From JAHBNG01 sp039028975 (GTDB lineage: Bacteria; Chloroflexota; Anaerolineae; Caldilineales; Caldilineaceae), in the NCBI GenBank assembly GCA_039028975.1, contig JBCCHB010000137.1:1-46318 (forward strand): a stretch of 46,318 bases of DNA. Reading direction: 5' to 3'. Shown piece after piece: positions 31,873 through 39,811 of the stretch. How positions within the stretch are numbered: the stretch's first letter is position 1; each line of letters opens with the position of its first letter. The position numbers were made by a program, and so were the translations under genes. Below the pieces are notes generated by a model that was not told the origin of the DNA, did not search any database, and saw only the letters and a list, made by a program, of their open reading frames with translations.

Positions 31873-32870
31873 AAACGTCGCGTCATGGACCATTCAGCGA
31901 GATTCCGATTATCGATCTTGCGCCATTGCACCTTGGCACAAAGGCTGGGGTCGAGCAAGTAGCTCAAGCGGTTGATTATGCCTATTCCCAAGTAGGTTTC
32001 GCCTATTTGATCAACCATGGTGTAGACCAGACGCTGGTCGATCGCCTCTTCGCTTCTTCGGCGGAATTTCATGGGTTGCCAAGAGAAGCCAAAATGGCAA
32101 TTGAGGTCAACGAGCATCACCGCGGTTTTATACCAATTAATACCTCTACCACCCGCACGTCTAGCGTGGCAGAGGTGACCAAACCCAATCAGAGTGAATC
32201 TTTCATGATGATGCATGAACGGGCTTCAGATGATCCTGATGTGATAGCAGGTGTTCCCCTAGCCGGACCCAATCAATGGCCCGCTGACTTACCCAATTTT
32301 CGGGAAACCGTTACCCGCTACAACGCTGCTTTGAGCAATTTGGGGCATAAGTTGGTCCAAGTGATCTCGGTGGCGTTGGGTGCTGCACCTGACGCACTAG
32401 ACAAGTACTTTGAGCGGCCCACTACCTTCCTGCGATTGCTCTACTATCCACCTCAACCGCCCCAAAGTCCAGATGACCTCTATGGATCTGCACCGCATAC
32501 CGACTACGGGTTTATTACTATCCTAGCTCAGGATGAGGTAGGTGGCCTACAGGTACGCAATACAGCAGGTCAGTGGATCGATGCCCCTTATATGCCCGGT
32601 GCCTTTGTCATGAATACAGCGGACATTCTCCATCGCTTGAGCAATGGCCGCTTTATCTCAACACCGCATCGTGTAATCAACCGCTCCGGACGTGAACGAT
32701 ACTCGAATCCCTTCTTTTTTGATCCAAATATGAGTGCGTTGATTGAGCCACTAGCCTCTGGTGCGCCTCAAGGAACGATGCCTAAATTTGAGTCTGTCAT
32801 CTATAGAGACTATCTGATGGAACGCCTCAATGCGAATCATGCACAACATCAAGAGCGTGATCATCCGTAA
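31869..32870 (+). CDS. 2-oxoglutarate/Fe(II)-dependent oxygenase (isopenicillin N synthase-like)
   Basis: Started at the ATG overlapping the MFS stop (ATGA), with GGGGGG nine bases upstream, giving 333 residues. The N-terminal DIOX_N-type region (EIPIIDLAPL, YLINHGVDQTLVDRLF) precedes the catalytic jelly roll. Iron ligands are HTD near residue 208 (PHTDYGFITIL) and the His in STPHRV near 265. The 2-oxoglutarate-binding RxS is present in RERYSNPFFF. It would hydroxylate, desaturate or cyclise a small substrate. Placement in the same run as P450, hydrolase and transporter suggests a shared pathway. Confidence 0.93.
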   Translation: MKTSRHGPFSEIPIIDLAPLHLGTKAGVEQVAQAVDYAYSQVGFAYLINHGVDQTLVDRLFASSAEFHGLPREAKMAIEVNEHHRGFIPINTSTTRTSSVAEVTKPNQSESFMMMHERASDDPDVIAGVPLAGPNQWPADLPNFRETVTRYNAALSNLGHKLVQVISVALGAAPDALDKYFERPTTFLRLLYYPPQPPQSPDDLYGSAPHTDYGFITILAQDEVGGLQVRNTAGQWIDAPYMPGAFVMNTADILHRLSNGRFISTPHRVINRSGRERYSNPFFFDPNMSALIEPLASGAPQGTMPKFESVIYRDYLMERLNANHAQHQERDHP

Positions 32871-32886
32871 ACTCACTTTGCTCTCT

Positions 32887-33068
32887 AATTTCAGTGGTAA
32901 AGTGAGATCATCTCACACCCAATGAAGTGGACACTGCCATTTCGAGTGACGCGATAGATCTGGACATCACTAACGGAAGATTTCTCCTCGTTGCACTCCC
33001 TTCGGCTCCGCTCAGGACAGGCTCTGAAATGACAGGTCGGAGATAATCTCACCCTTCTACCTAAATTT
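32887..33068. repeat. long palindromic repeat element
   Basis: The ends AATTTCAGTGGTAAAGTGAG and reversed AAATTTAGGTAGAAGGGTGA pair imperfectly, and GTGAGATCATCTCAC sits at the left end. The core holds CATTTCGAG and GGCTCTGAAATGAC arms with AGATTTCTCC, a common bacterial repeat type. It separates the convergent oxygenase and Gfo/Idh genes and could help terminate both. Confidence 0.6.
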
Positions 33069-33083
33069 CAGACGGCCTCCTTA

Positions 33084-34193
33084 TTAAACTTCTACGGCCG
33101 TGGAGACAGACATCTCTCTTACTTCCTCTGCTGTTACCTCTCGCCCTAATTTTTCAGAAAGATAGATACCCTCGGAAATGAGCATGGTATTAAGCCCCAA
33201 TTCTGCTGTGGGAATTAAGTCGACCCGACCCTGAAGCGCTGCAATCCAATGCCGCATGGGATCATCATAGACATCACCGACCTCATGAACATTGTATTGA
33301 CGGTATTGGAAGGTTCGGAGATCTCCTTCGCTGTTTATGTTTAGATCACCAATATTCTGGAAGAAGCCAAAGGGATCGATCCGGATCCCCCCTTTGCCCC
33401 CTACGATATAAGAGCCTTCAATGGAATCTAAGTTGATAGCCCACGCCTCAATCACATCCAGCACCATATTATCGGAGAGGCGGACAAACCCCATGCCTAG
33501 TTCTTCCACATCGTAACCACTTGTCTCTTTGCGCCGGGCATCCATTTCGATCTCCTGATAAGTCTTACCAGAGATGCGCAAGACTTCCGGATTGCCTAAA
33601 AGGTAAAGCATGAGAGAAATATGGTAGACGCCCATATCATAGAGCGCACCACCTGCCGAGTTACGTTTTTGCACAAAGGTCGGGCTACCATATCCATCCA
33701 CATAAGGGCGCCCGCGGCGACGAAAACCAGTAGAGCGGGCATGGTAGATTTTGCCCAATTGGCCAGCATCAATCAGTGCCTTGGCCGCTTTGCCTTCGGG
33801 GTAAAATATGTTGCGTAGAGTCACATGGAGATTGAGTCCTGCCTCTTGGGCTGCATTATACATGGTTTCGGCATCGCGGTAGGCTCCAGCCATGGGCTTT
33901 TCCGAGTGGGCGTGTTTACCTGCCTCAAGCACCGCTAACGTGACGGGGGCATGGAAGTTATTGTGGAGGCAGACATCCACTGCTTGGATATCATCCCGCT
34001 GTACCATTTCACGGAAGCTGGTATAGACGTTGGGAATACCATACTGCTCGGCTACGCGATTCGCTTCTGCTTCATTGATATCAGCAATGGCTACAATTTC
34101 AGCATTGAGATTCTCTGCATGGTTTTGAACGTGCTGTTTGCCGATCTGGCCGACGCCAACGATGCCGACGCGGATGGGATCTGGATTTGTCAT
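33084..34193 (-). CDS. Gfo/Idh/MocA family oxidoreductase
   Basis: The 369-residue NAD(P)-dependent sugar or cyclitol dehydrogenase. The N-terminal Rossmann fold has VGIVGVGQIGKQH, and the conserved HSEKPMAG motif near residue 95 contributes Lys to the active site. The C-terminal alpha/beta domain includes GGALYDMGVYHISLMLYLLG, where His and Asp/Tyr positions match the family's catalytic region. It follows the sugar epimerase gene by 35 bp, and the two probably act on one sugar or inositol-type compound. Substrate not assignable. Confidence 0.93.
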   Translation of the reverse strand: MTNPDPIRVGIVGVGQIGKQHVQNHAENLNAEIVAIADINEAEANRVAEQYGIPNVYTSFREMVQRDDIQAVDVCLHNNFHAPVTLAVLEAGKHAHSEKPMAGAYRDAETMYNAAQEAGLNLHVTLRNIFYPEGKAAKALIDAGQLGKIYHARSTGFRRRGRPYVDGYGSPTFVQKRNSAGGALYDMGVYHISLMLYLLGNPEVLRISGKTYQEIEMDARRKETSGYDVEELGMGFVRLSDNMVLDVIEAWAINLDSIEGSYIVGGKGGIRIDPFGFFQNIGDLNINSEGDLRTFQYRQYNVHEVGDVYDDPMRHWIAALQGRVDLIPTAELGLNTMLISEGIYLSEKLGREVTAEEVREMSVSTAVEV

Positions 34194-34228
34194 GATGAAG
34201 TTCCTTTACTTGTTATGATTTGCTACAC

Positions 34229-35002
34229 CTACTCAAGCACGCTCTTCATTAATGCTAACGTTTTTAGCGCACCATCGGTTTCGCTGATTTCTCTGGGGCA
34301 GCTTTCAATGCCCCAAGTCCCATCATACCCGGCATTCAGTAATTCTTGCATACACTTAGGGATGTCAACCGTGGCTTCATAGCCATTCGCATCAAACTCA
34401 AACGTCTTCATATGAGTTAATCGAGCATATTGAGCACACTTGCCCCAGGCATACTCTTGCGTTCCTTCTGCCCAATTATTGGAATCAAAGAGTAGCCCCA
34501 GCCCATCAACAGCCTCTAAAACTAGAACAAGGTTGTCGGGGTGCTTGGTCGGCCCCCAGTGATTTTCTATGATCACCTCTACGTTGCGTTTGCTCGCATA
34601 GTCGATGAGTTCATTATAGCCTTCAACCACAATGTCGAAGATCTCGTCTAGGGTCTGCTCCCTGCCGCCCGCATCAATACGCACCTGGGCACCACCAATA
34701 TACGACGTGATATCGATCCAGCGGTAGGCGCGTTCTCGGTTGGCTGCTCTAGCCTCGACGGTGGGTTCATAGATATGAGCACCATCTACTGCCACGCAGC
34801 CAATAGGCAATTCGACTTTGTGGGCTGCAGCCTTGACCTGATCCAGAAATTCGTCGTCCTCATACCCAGCTTCTAGATGCTTCATCCACGGATCAAGCTG
34901 GGTAAAGCCGTTTTCCTTATTCCAAGAAATATAGCCAAAAATATCCATATGGCCAGCCTCCACCATGCGGCGGAAGCTGTAAGAGCAGATGCTGTAGTTC
35001 AT
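34229..35002 (-). CDS. sugar phosphate isomerase/epimerase (AP endonuclease 2-like TIM barrel)
   Basis: The 257-residue protein starts MNYSICSYSFRRMVEAGHMD, the first barrel strand. Metal-site candidates are Glu/His in VIIENHWGP, Asp in LGLLFDSNNW, His in LTHMKTFEFD and Glu in WGIESCP near the C-terminus. The pattern is that of the IolE/IolH-like and D-tagatose/psicose epimerase superfamily. It is the first gene of a two-gene minus-strand operon with the Gfo/Idh oxidoreductase. Confidence 0.9.
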   Translation of the reverse strand: MNYSICSYSFRRMVEAGHMDIFGYISWNKENGFTQLDPWMKHLEAGYEDDEFLDQVKAAAHKVELPIGCVAVDGAHIYEPTVEARAANRERAYRWIDITSYIGGAQVRIDAGGREQTLDEIFDIVVEGYNELIDYASKRNVEVIIENHWGPTKHPDNLVLVLEAVDGLGLLFDSNNWAEGTQEYAWGKCAQYARLTHMKTFEFDANGYEATVDIPKCMQELLNAGYDGTWGIESCPREISETDGALKTLALMKSVLE

Positions 35003-35176
35003 GGGAGAATTGTCCTTTGGTTTTGGAAAAATAGTTCGTGGGGAAGTGCAAAGAATAGTTTAACCCCGCTTACAGAAGGTCACAAAAATGAAGCATGACA
35101 AACAAAAAGATAGTGCATCTATTCACAAATGTAATTTGACAGAGAGGAAGTAAGGTGGTATTATCCTAATTCTTAA

Positions 35177-35248
<72 letters not shown>

Positions 35249-35253
35249 CCTAA

Positions 35254-35277
35254 AGCCGTCAGAGAAATCTGGCGGCT
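35254..35277 (+). terminator. hairpin after the initiator tRNA
   Basis: AGCCGTCAGA and TCTGGCGGCT form a 10-bp stem (one wobble) with a GAAA tetraloop, followed by TCTCTC. It lies six bases after the tRNA and probably ends its transcript or guides 3' processing. Confidence 0.6.
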
Positions 35278-35305
35278 TCTCTCTGGAATAGAGAATTGAC
35301 TTTAT

Positions 35306-35347
35306 ATGGCGACGTAGCTCAGGCGGTTAGAGCGGAGGCTTCATAAT
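35306..35347 (+). pseudogene. 5' half duplicate of the elongator tRNA-Met
   Basis: The 42 bases from ATGGCGACG through the anticodon loop are identical to 35388-35429, then the sequence diverges (ACTTTTGTAT). No 3' half exists, so it cannot fold into a tRNA. It lies 82 bp before the intact copy. Confidence 0.85.
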
Positions 35348-35389
35348 ACTTTTGTATAATACAGCTGTAAAATAGCGAATTTAACGCAT

Positions 35390-35463
35390 GGCGACGTAGC
35401 TCAGGCGGTTAGAGCGGAGGCTTCATAATCCTCAGGTCGGTGGTTCAAGTCCACCCGTCGCCA
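35390..35463 (+). tRNA. elongator tRNA-Met (CAT)
   Basis: Acceptor GGCGACG pairs with CGTCGCC, D arm GCTCAGGCGGTTAGAGC, anticodon loop CTTCATAAT, T arm GGTGG-TTCAAGT-CCACC, discriminator A, and an encoded CC. The standard first pair G1:C72 and the lack of three anticodon-stem G:C pairs separate it from the initiator 140 bp upstream. A CAT anticodon could in principle be an Ile-lysidine type, but the stem sequences suit Met. Confidence 0.93.
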
Positions 35464-35568
35464 CCTAAAGAGGTGTGCATTCTAGCTTACAGGTCCAATA
35501 TTCTGTTGTTAAGGTGCGCATTTCAAGTAGCAATAGAAGGGTCAAGCTTCAATTGCTACAATTCCGAG

Positions 35569-35604
35569 GCAGTCGTCTGTTGTGAGCAGGCGGCTGCTTT
35601 TTTT
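35569..35604 (+). terminator. rho-independent terminator after the tRNA genes
   Basis: GCAGTCGTCTG pairs with CAGGCGGCTGC (two wobbles) around a 7-base loop, followed directly by seven T residues. It ends the plus-strand tRNA transcript just before the stop codon of the opposing XRE gene. Confidence 0.88.
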
Positions 35605-35610
35605 ATCTGC

Positions 35611-35856
35611 TTATTTTCTGATCGGTGCAAATTCTAGTAGGTCATCAAGTCTTAGTGGTTCATCTATTTCCTCAGAAAAGAACAATAGTAGTGAGTCTAA
35701 TGTCTTGAGATCGACCCTCGTGGTCTGGTTTGATACTAATGCTCCGATTGTACATCTAGACAAACCCGTCGCTTGAGCAAGCCTACGATTCGATAATCGA
35801 CTTCCAGTGGCTGTTTGATAGCGACCTATTAACTTTACTAAATTCCATCTAACCAC
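35611..35856 (-). CDS. XRE-family (Cro/CI-type) small regulator
   Basis: The 81-residue protein starts at a GTG with AAGGAG eight bases upstream. Helix-turn-helix: RLSNRRLAQATGLSRCTIGALVSNQTTRVDLKTLDSLLLFF, the usual Q-x3-G-x-S-x3-I-x3 arrangement followed by a helix. Proteins of this size act as single-domain repressors of mobile elements or toxin-antitoxin modules. It is the last gene of the minus-strand block next to the tRNA genes, so it may regulate the putative element. Confidence 0.85.
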   Translation of the reverse strand: MVRWNLVKLIGRYQTATGSRLSNRRLAQATGLSRCTIGALVSNQTTRVDLKTLDSLLLFFSEEIDEPLRLDDLLEFAPIRK

Positions 35857-35995
35857 ATATCCTTCTCCTTTTAGCTTAATTTACACTTCTCGTCATTGTG
35901 TAACTTCATATCTTGATGCGTCTAGCTTGTCTATGAATATTCCCTTCCGAATATTATAGTAGGCTTGTACATTCTACAAAAAGCGATCAGGAAAA

Positions 35996-36592
35996 TCACC
36001 ACAATGTAATAGAAATAGTCATGCGAGGATTAGAAGCCTGCATGAAATTTTCATCGGAATGACCATCTGAATTATGTTCCCCTCTACTACTTGGAGCACC
36101 TAGGTCACTTGAAACAATCGGACAATTTGGACACTTATCGTGGTATCTTAATTTGCTGATTTTAGTCGAGAAATGATGTGCAGACTTTTTTATAGCACGC
36201 AAAATTTTTCTAATATCATCGAGCAGTAAGGGTTTTCCATAAAGCAAGTCGTCAAGTTTATTAGAATGTGGGCCAATGTTTGATTCGATTTCATCGATTA
36301 GGTTTTTAATAATGCGTATAAAACCATTCGGTTGAGCAGAATTCTGGAAACCACAAGGGGAAAAACCGGCACGATTATTGGATTTTTCAACGATATTTTG
36401 AAGTTGATTGCGGAAATCCAATACTGCGTTGGAAACGTCATAGATGTCATCTTTCATCTTTTGCTTAAATGTACTTTCGTTCTTCAAAAGTTCTAAATGT
36501 TCAGAAGCAGTATCGGCGATTTGCGCAAGATATTTCTTGGCAGTCTCAGCATCACTATGCACGCAGGCTGGCAGACGGGTTTTACCGGACAT
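35996..36592 (-). CDS. hypothetical protein of the putative mobile element
   Basis: The 198-residue protein is AT-rich in codon use compared with the chromosomal genes around it. A GAGGA ribosome binding site is nine bases before the ATG. It is mainly helical and charged up to about residue 145, then has a CPNC pair (KCPNCPIV) and a polar tail. No family is recognised. With no hydrophobic segment it should be soluble. Low GC and position beside the tRNA genes point to foreign origin. Confidence 0.6.
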   Translation of the reverse strand: MSGKTRLPACVHSDAETAKKYLAQIADTASEHLELLKNESTFKQKMKDDIYDVSNAVLDFRNQLQNIVEKSNNRAGFSPCGFQNSAQPNGFIRIIKNLIDEIESNIGPHSNKLDDLLYGKPLLLDDIRKILRAIKKSAHHFSTKISKLRYHDKCPNCPIVSSDLGAPSSRGEHNSDGHSDENFMQASNPRMTISITLW

Positions 36593-36944
36593 GATTAATA
36601 TTCCTCAATAGTTGGGAAGATACATCCACTTAAGAATTTAGAGAAACAGCTGTGTCGGTTGACGAGAACTGGTTAGATTATCAAGTCTTTATGTGGACAA
36701 TGCTGTGCCAATCTTAAAACAGAAATTACCTTGACAGAAGAGTTGCATAAGTGCGCACTAGAGTCATCATTACCTAAAACTTTGTAACACAGTGGTACAA
36801 TACATCTTAATATCGGGTTATATTGGTGCGCTTTCGTGTAAAATGTATACAAGGTACACTGAGAAAGGTGGTTTGGCACCCAATCTTAAAATTTTTAGCT
36901 CCAGCAAATTTGTATAGATTCTTTCTCTGACAAGTTCGCTTTCG
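36593..36944. other. AT-rich intergenic region in the putative element
   Basis: No gene is supported. GTGTA...TACAC (36836-36859) and a GTAACACAGTGGTAC near-palindrome (about 36784-36798) are possible regulator binding sites for the XRE protein or others. A promoter for the 36592 gene should lie here but I could not fix it. Confidence 0.4.
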
Positions 36945-37814
36945 TTAACTGACTTCCCCACATCTTTCCTCTACATCCCGCCGAATTGTCCGCGCGCTTG
37001 TCCCAAATTTGTCCGCCAGTTTGTCATAGTCGATGTCAGCCAGATCGACATCACCTGACAACTCAGCCATGAGTAGTTCTTGACGTTTTGCCTTTGACAG
37101 CCGTTTTTCCCCTTTGTGATTCTCTCTGCCATTATCGATGTCAAAACCATTTGTCATGCCGTTCTGTCGTGACACTGCTTCAATCTGCCCGTGGACAACC
37201 GCCAACTCTGCCCTGAGTTTGTCACGCTCAGCGGTGACATTCCCCAGCTCAACAGTCATGACATCAAGCTGTCTTCGCAGCCTGTCAGTTTCGTTGTCCT
37301 CGATCTCCAGCATCTCTCGTTTGTAGACTCTGGCTGAGTGCTGCTTGCGTAGAACAATCGTCCACGACGTCACAAACCCGAGCAGCGTCAATGGGACCAA
37401 GCTGTATAGCGCCAATTCATGCCAAATTTTCAGCAGAAAGACCAGCCCCACCACGATCACCAGATAAAAGAGCACCACCCCGCCTGCGTACCGCTCAGGA
37501 GCTGGTTCCTCGCCCTCTCTCACTGTCTGATTAAAGCGTCGCATGTCCAGAAACGTCTCGATAGCCACGATCCCCAGTATCTCGATGACCACGGCTGTTA
37601 TGAGGGCAATCAAGGTCGCGGACCAGAGCGGAATCTCGAGCAGTGTTGGGAAGTGGGTGATGATGGCCACACCGGTCAGTCCAGCTGGGACTAACGGGCT
37701 GCAGAGCGGCCCCCAGACTGATAGCCAGTCGATTACGCCGTCCCGCAGAATTTCGAGGCGCTCGACCTGTTGACGTTTCTGCTGCTTGAGTTCGATGTTT
37801 GTCATTACCGTCAT
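36945..37814 (-). CDS. membrane protein with coiled coil and C-terminal HTH
   Basis: The 289-residue protein has helices at about 31-50 (LCSPLVPAGLTGVAIITHF), 60-85, 110-130 (VVLFYLVIVVGLVFLL) and 135-152. A coiled coil follows at about 165-215 (DNETDRLRRQLDVMTVELG). The last 45 residues read LADIDYDKLADKFGTSARTIRRDVEERC, a helix-turn-helix. The overall plan recalls the SpdB/DUF2637-type proteins of actinobacterial conjugative plasmids, but I would not call it a member by eye. Its ATG is four bases after the stop of the upstream small membrane gene, so they are cotranscribed. Confidence 0.75.
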   Translation of the reverse strand: MTVMTNIELKQQKRQQVERLEILRDGVIDWLSVWGPLCSPLVPAGLTGVAIITHFPTLLEIPLWSATLIALITAVVIEILGIVAIETFLDMRRFNQTVREGEEPAPERYAGGVVLFYLVIVVGLVFLLKIWHELALYSLVPLTLLGFVTSWTIVLRKQHSARVYKREMLEIEDNETDRLRRQLDVMTVELGNVTAERDKLRAELAVVHGQIEAVSRQNGMTNGFDIDNGRENHKGEKRLSKAKRQELLMAELSGDVDLADIDYDKLADKFGTSARTIRRDVEERCGEVS

Positions 37815-37818
37815 TTGA

Positions 37819-38202
37819 TTACGATTCCCCAGTCATCTTTCTTACCCATCCAGCCAGACTGCCCTGACCGCCTGCTGCAAAGAAGATTAAAATCAAAAAC
37901 ATAGAGCAGAGTGTTCCTTCAACCAGTATGAGTGACGTAAAGATGAATTTGTCTCGTTCGATACGCGCGGCTGCTTTGTAGGCATCTGCATAGGCTCTGG
38001 CGGCTTGGATCGCGCCATTAGTCTGAATGGTAGCGACTTCAACGTCCCGCCCCTTGTTTATCTCGGCGACCTGAACAGAATTGTCTGACAGATAGCGCTG
38101 TGTTGCGTCTGTACTACGTGTCTCCAACGAAGATACGACCATCATGATCAAAAACGCTACGATTCCGATGGGTGTCATAAAACCAAAGATGTATTTCAAC
38201 AT
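37819..38202 (-). CDS. small two-helix membrane protein whose leader is interrupted by an IS
   Basis: The 127-residue protein has one helix at the N-terminus (YIFGFMTPIGIVAFLIMMVV) and one at about 88-110 (FTSLILVEGTLCSMFLILIFF), joined by an Ala-rich helical loop (AIQAARAYADAYKAAARIE). No family recognised. The start codon lies within the 8-bp target duplication of the IS1595-like element. Before insertion GAGGA stood eight bases upstream; now the sequence before the ATG is the IS end, with no ribosome binding site. It may be poorly expressed. Confidence 0.75.
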   Translation of the reverse strand: MLKYIFGFMTPIGIVAFLIMMVVSSLETRSTDATQRYLSDNSVQVAEINKGRDVEVATIQTNGAIQAARAYADAYKAAARIERDKFIFTSLILVEGTLCSMFLILIFFAAGGQGSLAGWVRKMTGES

Positions 38203-38203
38203 G

Positions 38204-39224
38204 GGCTCATGTGGGCAAATAAGTGAAAAGGATATAAGCTAATGTAGAAAGGACGAACGAACAAAAGGTGAGCCATGAAAATGCGATTTCCGATTCAAGG
38301 TCTGATGGATGAAGAAGCGTGCTATGAACGATTGCGAGAGATCTTGCATCCAAATGGATTGAGTTGCGCAAACGGCCATGAGTTGCCAGAAGGACAAGCG
38401 CCTCATAATAGAGACCGAGCGCCAGTGAACCGGTTCCGATGCAGGCAGTGTGGAGGCGTCTTTGACATCTTCACAGGAACAGTCTGGTCAGGAACGCATT
38501 ACAATTGTGTAACGATCCTGCTGGTGATGCGCGGCTTTGTGCAAGGGACTCCAACCAAACAGCTAGCTGAAGAACTGAACTTGGATTACGGGACGCTACT
38601 CGACCGTCGCCATCGGGTTCAAGAAAGTGCCTTACTGGCAACGGCCGCCCCCTTTTTCTCGATTTAGAGCTAGAAGCAGATGAACTGTACCAGAATGCTG
38701 GAGAGAAGGGGCAAGTCCATCCGTTCCCTTCGGATCCGCCAAGACGACGGGCCAACAAGCGCCATGGACGAGGAACCATGGCCAACGACCGTCCTCCTAT
38801 TCTTGGCATATGGGGGCGGAACTCCGGGCAGGTTCGACTCATCGTCATCAACGATACGACCCAAGCAACCATTGTTCCTTTGGTCGTCGGACACACGTTC
38901 CCTTGGTCTACCCTCTATACGGATGAGTGCAATGCTTACAATCCCATTGCGGCTACCGGACGCTCTCACTCGACCGTCTGTCACTCAAGGCGGGAATGGG
39001 CTCGTGATGATGATGGCGATGGCATCCGAGAAGTTCATTCCAACTCTATGGAAGGCATTTGGACTGGGTTACGCAACTTCCTTCGTCCTTTTCGTGGTGT
39101 CCATAAACGCTATCTTGCTCAGTATGTTGCTATTTTTGAATGGACTCACAATCTCAAATTCGTTTCCGATTCCTTTCTTCGTTTCATTATGACTTCTGAT
39201 TTCACTCAACTTCCCACATGAGCC
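38204..39224 (+). mobile_element. IS1595-family-like insertion sequence
   Basis: The 1021-bp element is bounded by inverted repeats starting GGCTCATGTGGG at both ends (12 bp perfect, then AAxTxAGTG). It is flanked by a perfect 8-bp direct repeat TCAACATG (38196-38203 and 39225-39232), the target-site length known for this family. It carries one transposase gene, split by a frameshift. It inserted between two genes of the minus-strand block. Confidence 0.9.
38275..39221 (+). pseudogene. transposase with ISXO2-like DDE domain, frameshifted
   Basis: The first part (to 38667) holds the zinc-ribbon and helix-turn-helix region: CANGHELP, FRCRQCGGVFDIFTGTVW, GTPTKQLAEELNLDYGTL. The frame breaks at a CCCCCTTTTT run (38648-38657). 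In the -1 frame it continues DLELEADELYQNAGEKG (first catalytic Asp), LYTDECNAYNP (second Asp) and HSNSMEGIWTGLRNFLRPFRGVHKRYL (third catalytic position and family motif). Either a decaying copy or one expressed by slippage at the C/T run. The ATG at 38778 would only yield an incomplete enzyme. Confidence 0.88.
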
Positions 39225-39257
39225 TCAACATGCGATTGTTCCTCGTATGCTTCCTGG

Positions 39258-39776
39258 TTAGGTAATCTCTCTGAAGGTGCCAATGGTGAAATAATCGTCG
39301 TCGCCTTCTTCATCATCGAATTCAAATAACGGACCGCTATTCTGCTGGCGATAATCGGTAATCTGTTTGGTAGCGTCTACCCGTTGCTCGTGGAGTTGCT
39401 GATTGGTCATGACCCGAATGCTGGCTCGGTCCATTTCACCTTGGGTTCGCGCGTTTTGTGCGATGGCTGTGTTAACCCCTGTGGCCAGGTTAGCAATCGA
39501 TGAGGAGGTAAAGCGAATAGACCGTTCCTGAAAGCGGTCAACGATGAAGGTAAATAGCAGACACATGATAAGAACGCCGACGATTGAGAGCACCCACATC
39601 ACGGTATTGACGCCGGCGTAGATGTGAACATAGATAAGCGCGCCGATGAAGGGAGCCAGGATAACCAACGCCACGACCGCTAGCGTCCCGAGAAACTGCG
39701 CTCTCACTCGGATGTTCTCGTTGGCCGTCCGATGTCTTGATAGTTGATTCTTGGTGATAGAGTTCCTATTCTTCAT
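39258..39776 (-). CDS. two-helix membrane protein of the putative transfer operon
   Basis: Started at the ATG at 39776 (AAGGA nine bases upstream) instead of the TTG two codons earlier, giving 172 residues. Two helices at about 28-50 (FLGTLAVVALVILAPFIGAL) and 58-80 (VMWVLSIVGVLIMCLLFTFIV) are followed by a helical cytoplasmic part and an acidic patch FEFDDEEGDDDYF. No family recognised. It resembles the next small membrane protein in plan, and the two were adjacent (26 bp apart) before the IS insertion. Confidence 0.72.
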   Translation of the reverse strand: MKNRNSITKNQLSRHRTANENIRVRAQFLGTLAVVALVILAPFIGALIYVHIYAGVNTVMWVLSIVGVLIMCLLFTFIVDRFQERSIRFTSSSIANLATGVNTAIAQNARTQGEMDRASIRVMTNQQLHEQRVDATKQITDYRQQNSGPLFEFDDEEGDDDYFTIGTFREIT

Positions 39777-39811
39777 ATCCAAGTTTCCTTACTTACGTAC
39801 TTACCCCGTTC

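Noticed and set aside
28261..32870. Complete natural-product gene cluster
   Set aside because: Only tailoring-type enzymes and a transporter are present; no synthase, NRPS, PKS, terpene or RiPP core gene lies nearby.
36673..36879. 68-codon minus-strand frame in the AT-rich gap
   Set aside because: No ribosome binding site, Cys/His-scattered composition, no family pattern.
37138..37773. Plus-strand frames opposite the coiled-coil membrane gene
   Set aside because: Ser/Thr-rich antisense frames without start signals.
38680..39192. 170-codon plus-strand frame in the IS
   Set aside because: The true transposase continuation runs in another frame (LEADELYQN through LYTDECNAY); this one lacks motifs.
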